Assembly (NCBI RefSeq): GCF_040958095.1
Contig: NC_091227.1
Location: forward strand, 17,255,432-17,319,431
DNA: 64,000 bases
Source: Procambarus clarkii
Taxonomy: Eukaryota; Arthropoda; Malacostraca; Decapoda; Cambaridae
Direction of reading: 5' to 3'
The translations under genes were made by a program, and so were the position numbers. Positions 63,051 through 64,000 of this stretch are shown here, piece by piece. The notes below the pieces were generated by a model. It was not told where the DNA came from, did not search any database, and worked only from the letters and a program-made list of their open reading frames with translations. How positions within the stretch are numbered: the stretch's first letter is position 1; each line of letters starts with the position of its first letter.

Positions 63051-64000
63051 TCATAAAGATGATTGAAATTGTGTGACGGTTGTGACGGCTCCAGTAGCAT
63101 GGCCATTCGCTTCAACCTTTTTTATTGTCTCACCGAGCTTCCGGGCATCAAGCGTTAATTCTTTTTTCTCTCCTCCTGACAGATCACCATCAGGAGACAA
63201 GGGTGGCCAGGTCTTATCTTGTTTCAGGTCCTGTTCAATCGCTAGATATTTCTTTTTGGACTTGTGAACATTATGAAATTTATTTTTGCACTTCCGATAA
63301 CATAAATAGTCAATTACGATGTATTCAATGAAGAATGCTAATACAGAATACAATAGTGAAAAGAAAATCATTTGCCATCTAAAAAAATCTGCCTGTGTAT
63401 TGCCTGCTGGGGGAAGAACTATCTCAAAAGAGTCAATAACGAATTGAGGAGGAGCAAGTGTTAGAACTACACTGAATGCAGTCATTATCAAGATAGATCC
63501 AGACAACAAGTAATTGGAATAGACATGCTGGCGGAAAGGCGGGCCACGGGAGAACACAAGAGCAAGCATGATGTATTGGAACTGAGACACTGAGAAGACA
63601 GCATAATTTTCATGGCCAGCATATATTTCATCTGCTGTCGTGGCATTGAAAGGTACATACCAAGGTTGCTCCTGAACATAAAAAAATGAAAATGTTTGGA
63701 AGCCAATTACTGCAAGCATATGAATCACAATCGATAAAATGGGCGCTACAGAGAGGAGAGACGCTGGAGGGGAATATGACGCCAGTGGGCCCTTGTATGA
63801 CTCAGTACGGCCAAAGAATATGGCAAACACAGTAATGAGGAAGAGATCAATCCATAGGAACTGTAAATCAGTAAGGTTGCTATCAATTGAATACAGAATC
63901 ATAATAGATACAAACTGAGTGAGTGAGTAGGCAGCCATGTATTTAAATATTCCAAAGCTGGTAACAAGAGCACAGCGTCCTTCTCTGATGAGGATGGGAA
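63051..64000 (-). CDS. ATP13A2/3: P5B-type (ATP13A2/3-like) polyamine-transporting ATPase, C-terminal exon
   Basis: Open on the minus strand from the right edge (PILIREGRCALVTS, then FGIFKYMAAY) to TGA at 63051-63053; about 315 residues with no intron visible. The REGRCALVTSFGIFKYM block is the entry to M5 in P5B ATPases. Six hydrophobic segments follow, matching M5-M10: LTQFVSIMILYSI, FLWIDLFLITVFAIFFG, LSIVIHMLAVIGFQTFSFFY, SQFQYIMLALVFS, LLSGSILIMTAFSVVLTLAP and FFSLLYSVLAFFIEYIVI. PFNATT between the third and fourth is a possible lumenal glycosylation site. A cytosolic tail of about 75 residues closes the protein. The P-type catalytic DKTGT and GDGxND motifs lie outside the window. The family exports polyamines from late endosomes and lysosomes to the cytosol; that role is inferred. 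Animals have several ATP13A paralogues, so orthology within A2/A3/A4 is unresolved. Confidence 0.92.
   Translation of the reverse strand, partial: PILIREGRCALVTSFGIFKYMAAYSLTQFVSIMILYSIDSNLTDLQFLWIDLFLITVFAIFFGRTESYKGPLASYSPPASLLSVAPILSIVIHMLAVIGFQTFSFFYVQEQPWYVPFNATTADEIYAGHENYAVFSVSQFQYIMLALVFSRGPPFRQHVYSNYLLSGSILIMTAFSVVLTLAPPQFVIDSFEIVLPPAGNTQADFFRWQMIFFSLLYSVLAFFIEYIVIDYLCYRKCKNKFHNVHKSKKKYLAIEQDLKQDKTWPPLSPDGDLSGGEKKELTLDARKLGETIKKVEANGHATGAVTTVTQFQSSL

Overview
This window is eukaryotic, repeat-dominated DNA, most likely from a decapod crustacean of the crayfish type. The evidence is intron-bearing genes with GT-AG boundaries, a P5B ATPase of animal type, TATA/Inr promoters of arthropod form, non-LTR retrotransposon fragments, tRNA-derived SINE heads, TTAGG-rich foldback elements and an extreme load of micro- and minisatellites. 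The decapod assignment rests on recognising several dispersed repeat families from memory and is inference. Almost all long open frames here are by-products of tandem repeats, not genes.

Layout. 1-17.6 kb: minisatellite families (19, 30, 33, 21-24, 12 and 21 bp units), dinucleotide tracts, decayed LINE fragments, a tRNA-derived SINE, foldback elements and one 825-bp palindrome built from two inverted 389-bp foldbacks. 17.6-45.3 kb: a large inverted duplication. Each arm carries a textbook Pol II promoter (CCAAT, TATATAAG, TCAGT initiator at exact spacing) and an identical-length 51-nt first exon. The two promoters fire toward each other across about 8.8 kb that holds candidate downstream exons of both transcripts, a 339-bp foldback and a possible retroelement ORF. 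The right arm is split by a 17.5-kb head-to-tail satellite of fourteen monomers of 1,247 bp (27483-44974), flanked by a 307-bp direct repeat. 45.3-49.4 kb: further minisatellites, a perfect 25-bp-stem hairpin and a second LINE 3' end.

49.9-64 kb is the genic end. Reading splice signals and phases by eye, I reconstruct the last three exons of a plus-strand gene for a single-pass membrane protein with an Arg-Ser-rich tail (49885-53475); I do not recognise the family. Converging on it from the right edge is the 3' end of a minus-strand ATP13A-type P5B polyamine-transporting ATPase (63051 to beyond 64000). Between the two lies about 9.6 kb of AT-rich sequence, probably 3' UTRs and intergenic DNA, interrupted by a SINE and a compositionally polar repeat block.

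The most notable structures are the young satellite with dimer-level turnover inside a broken inverted gene duplication, the convergent duplicated promoters, and the unrecognised SR-tail membrane protein gene.
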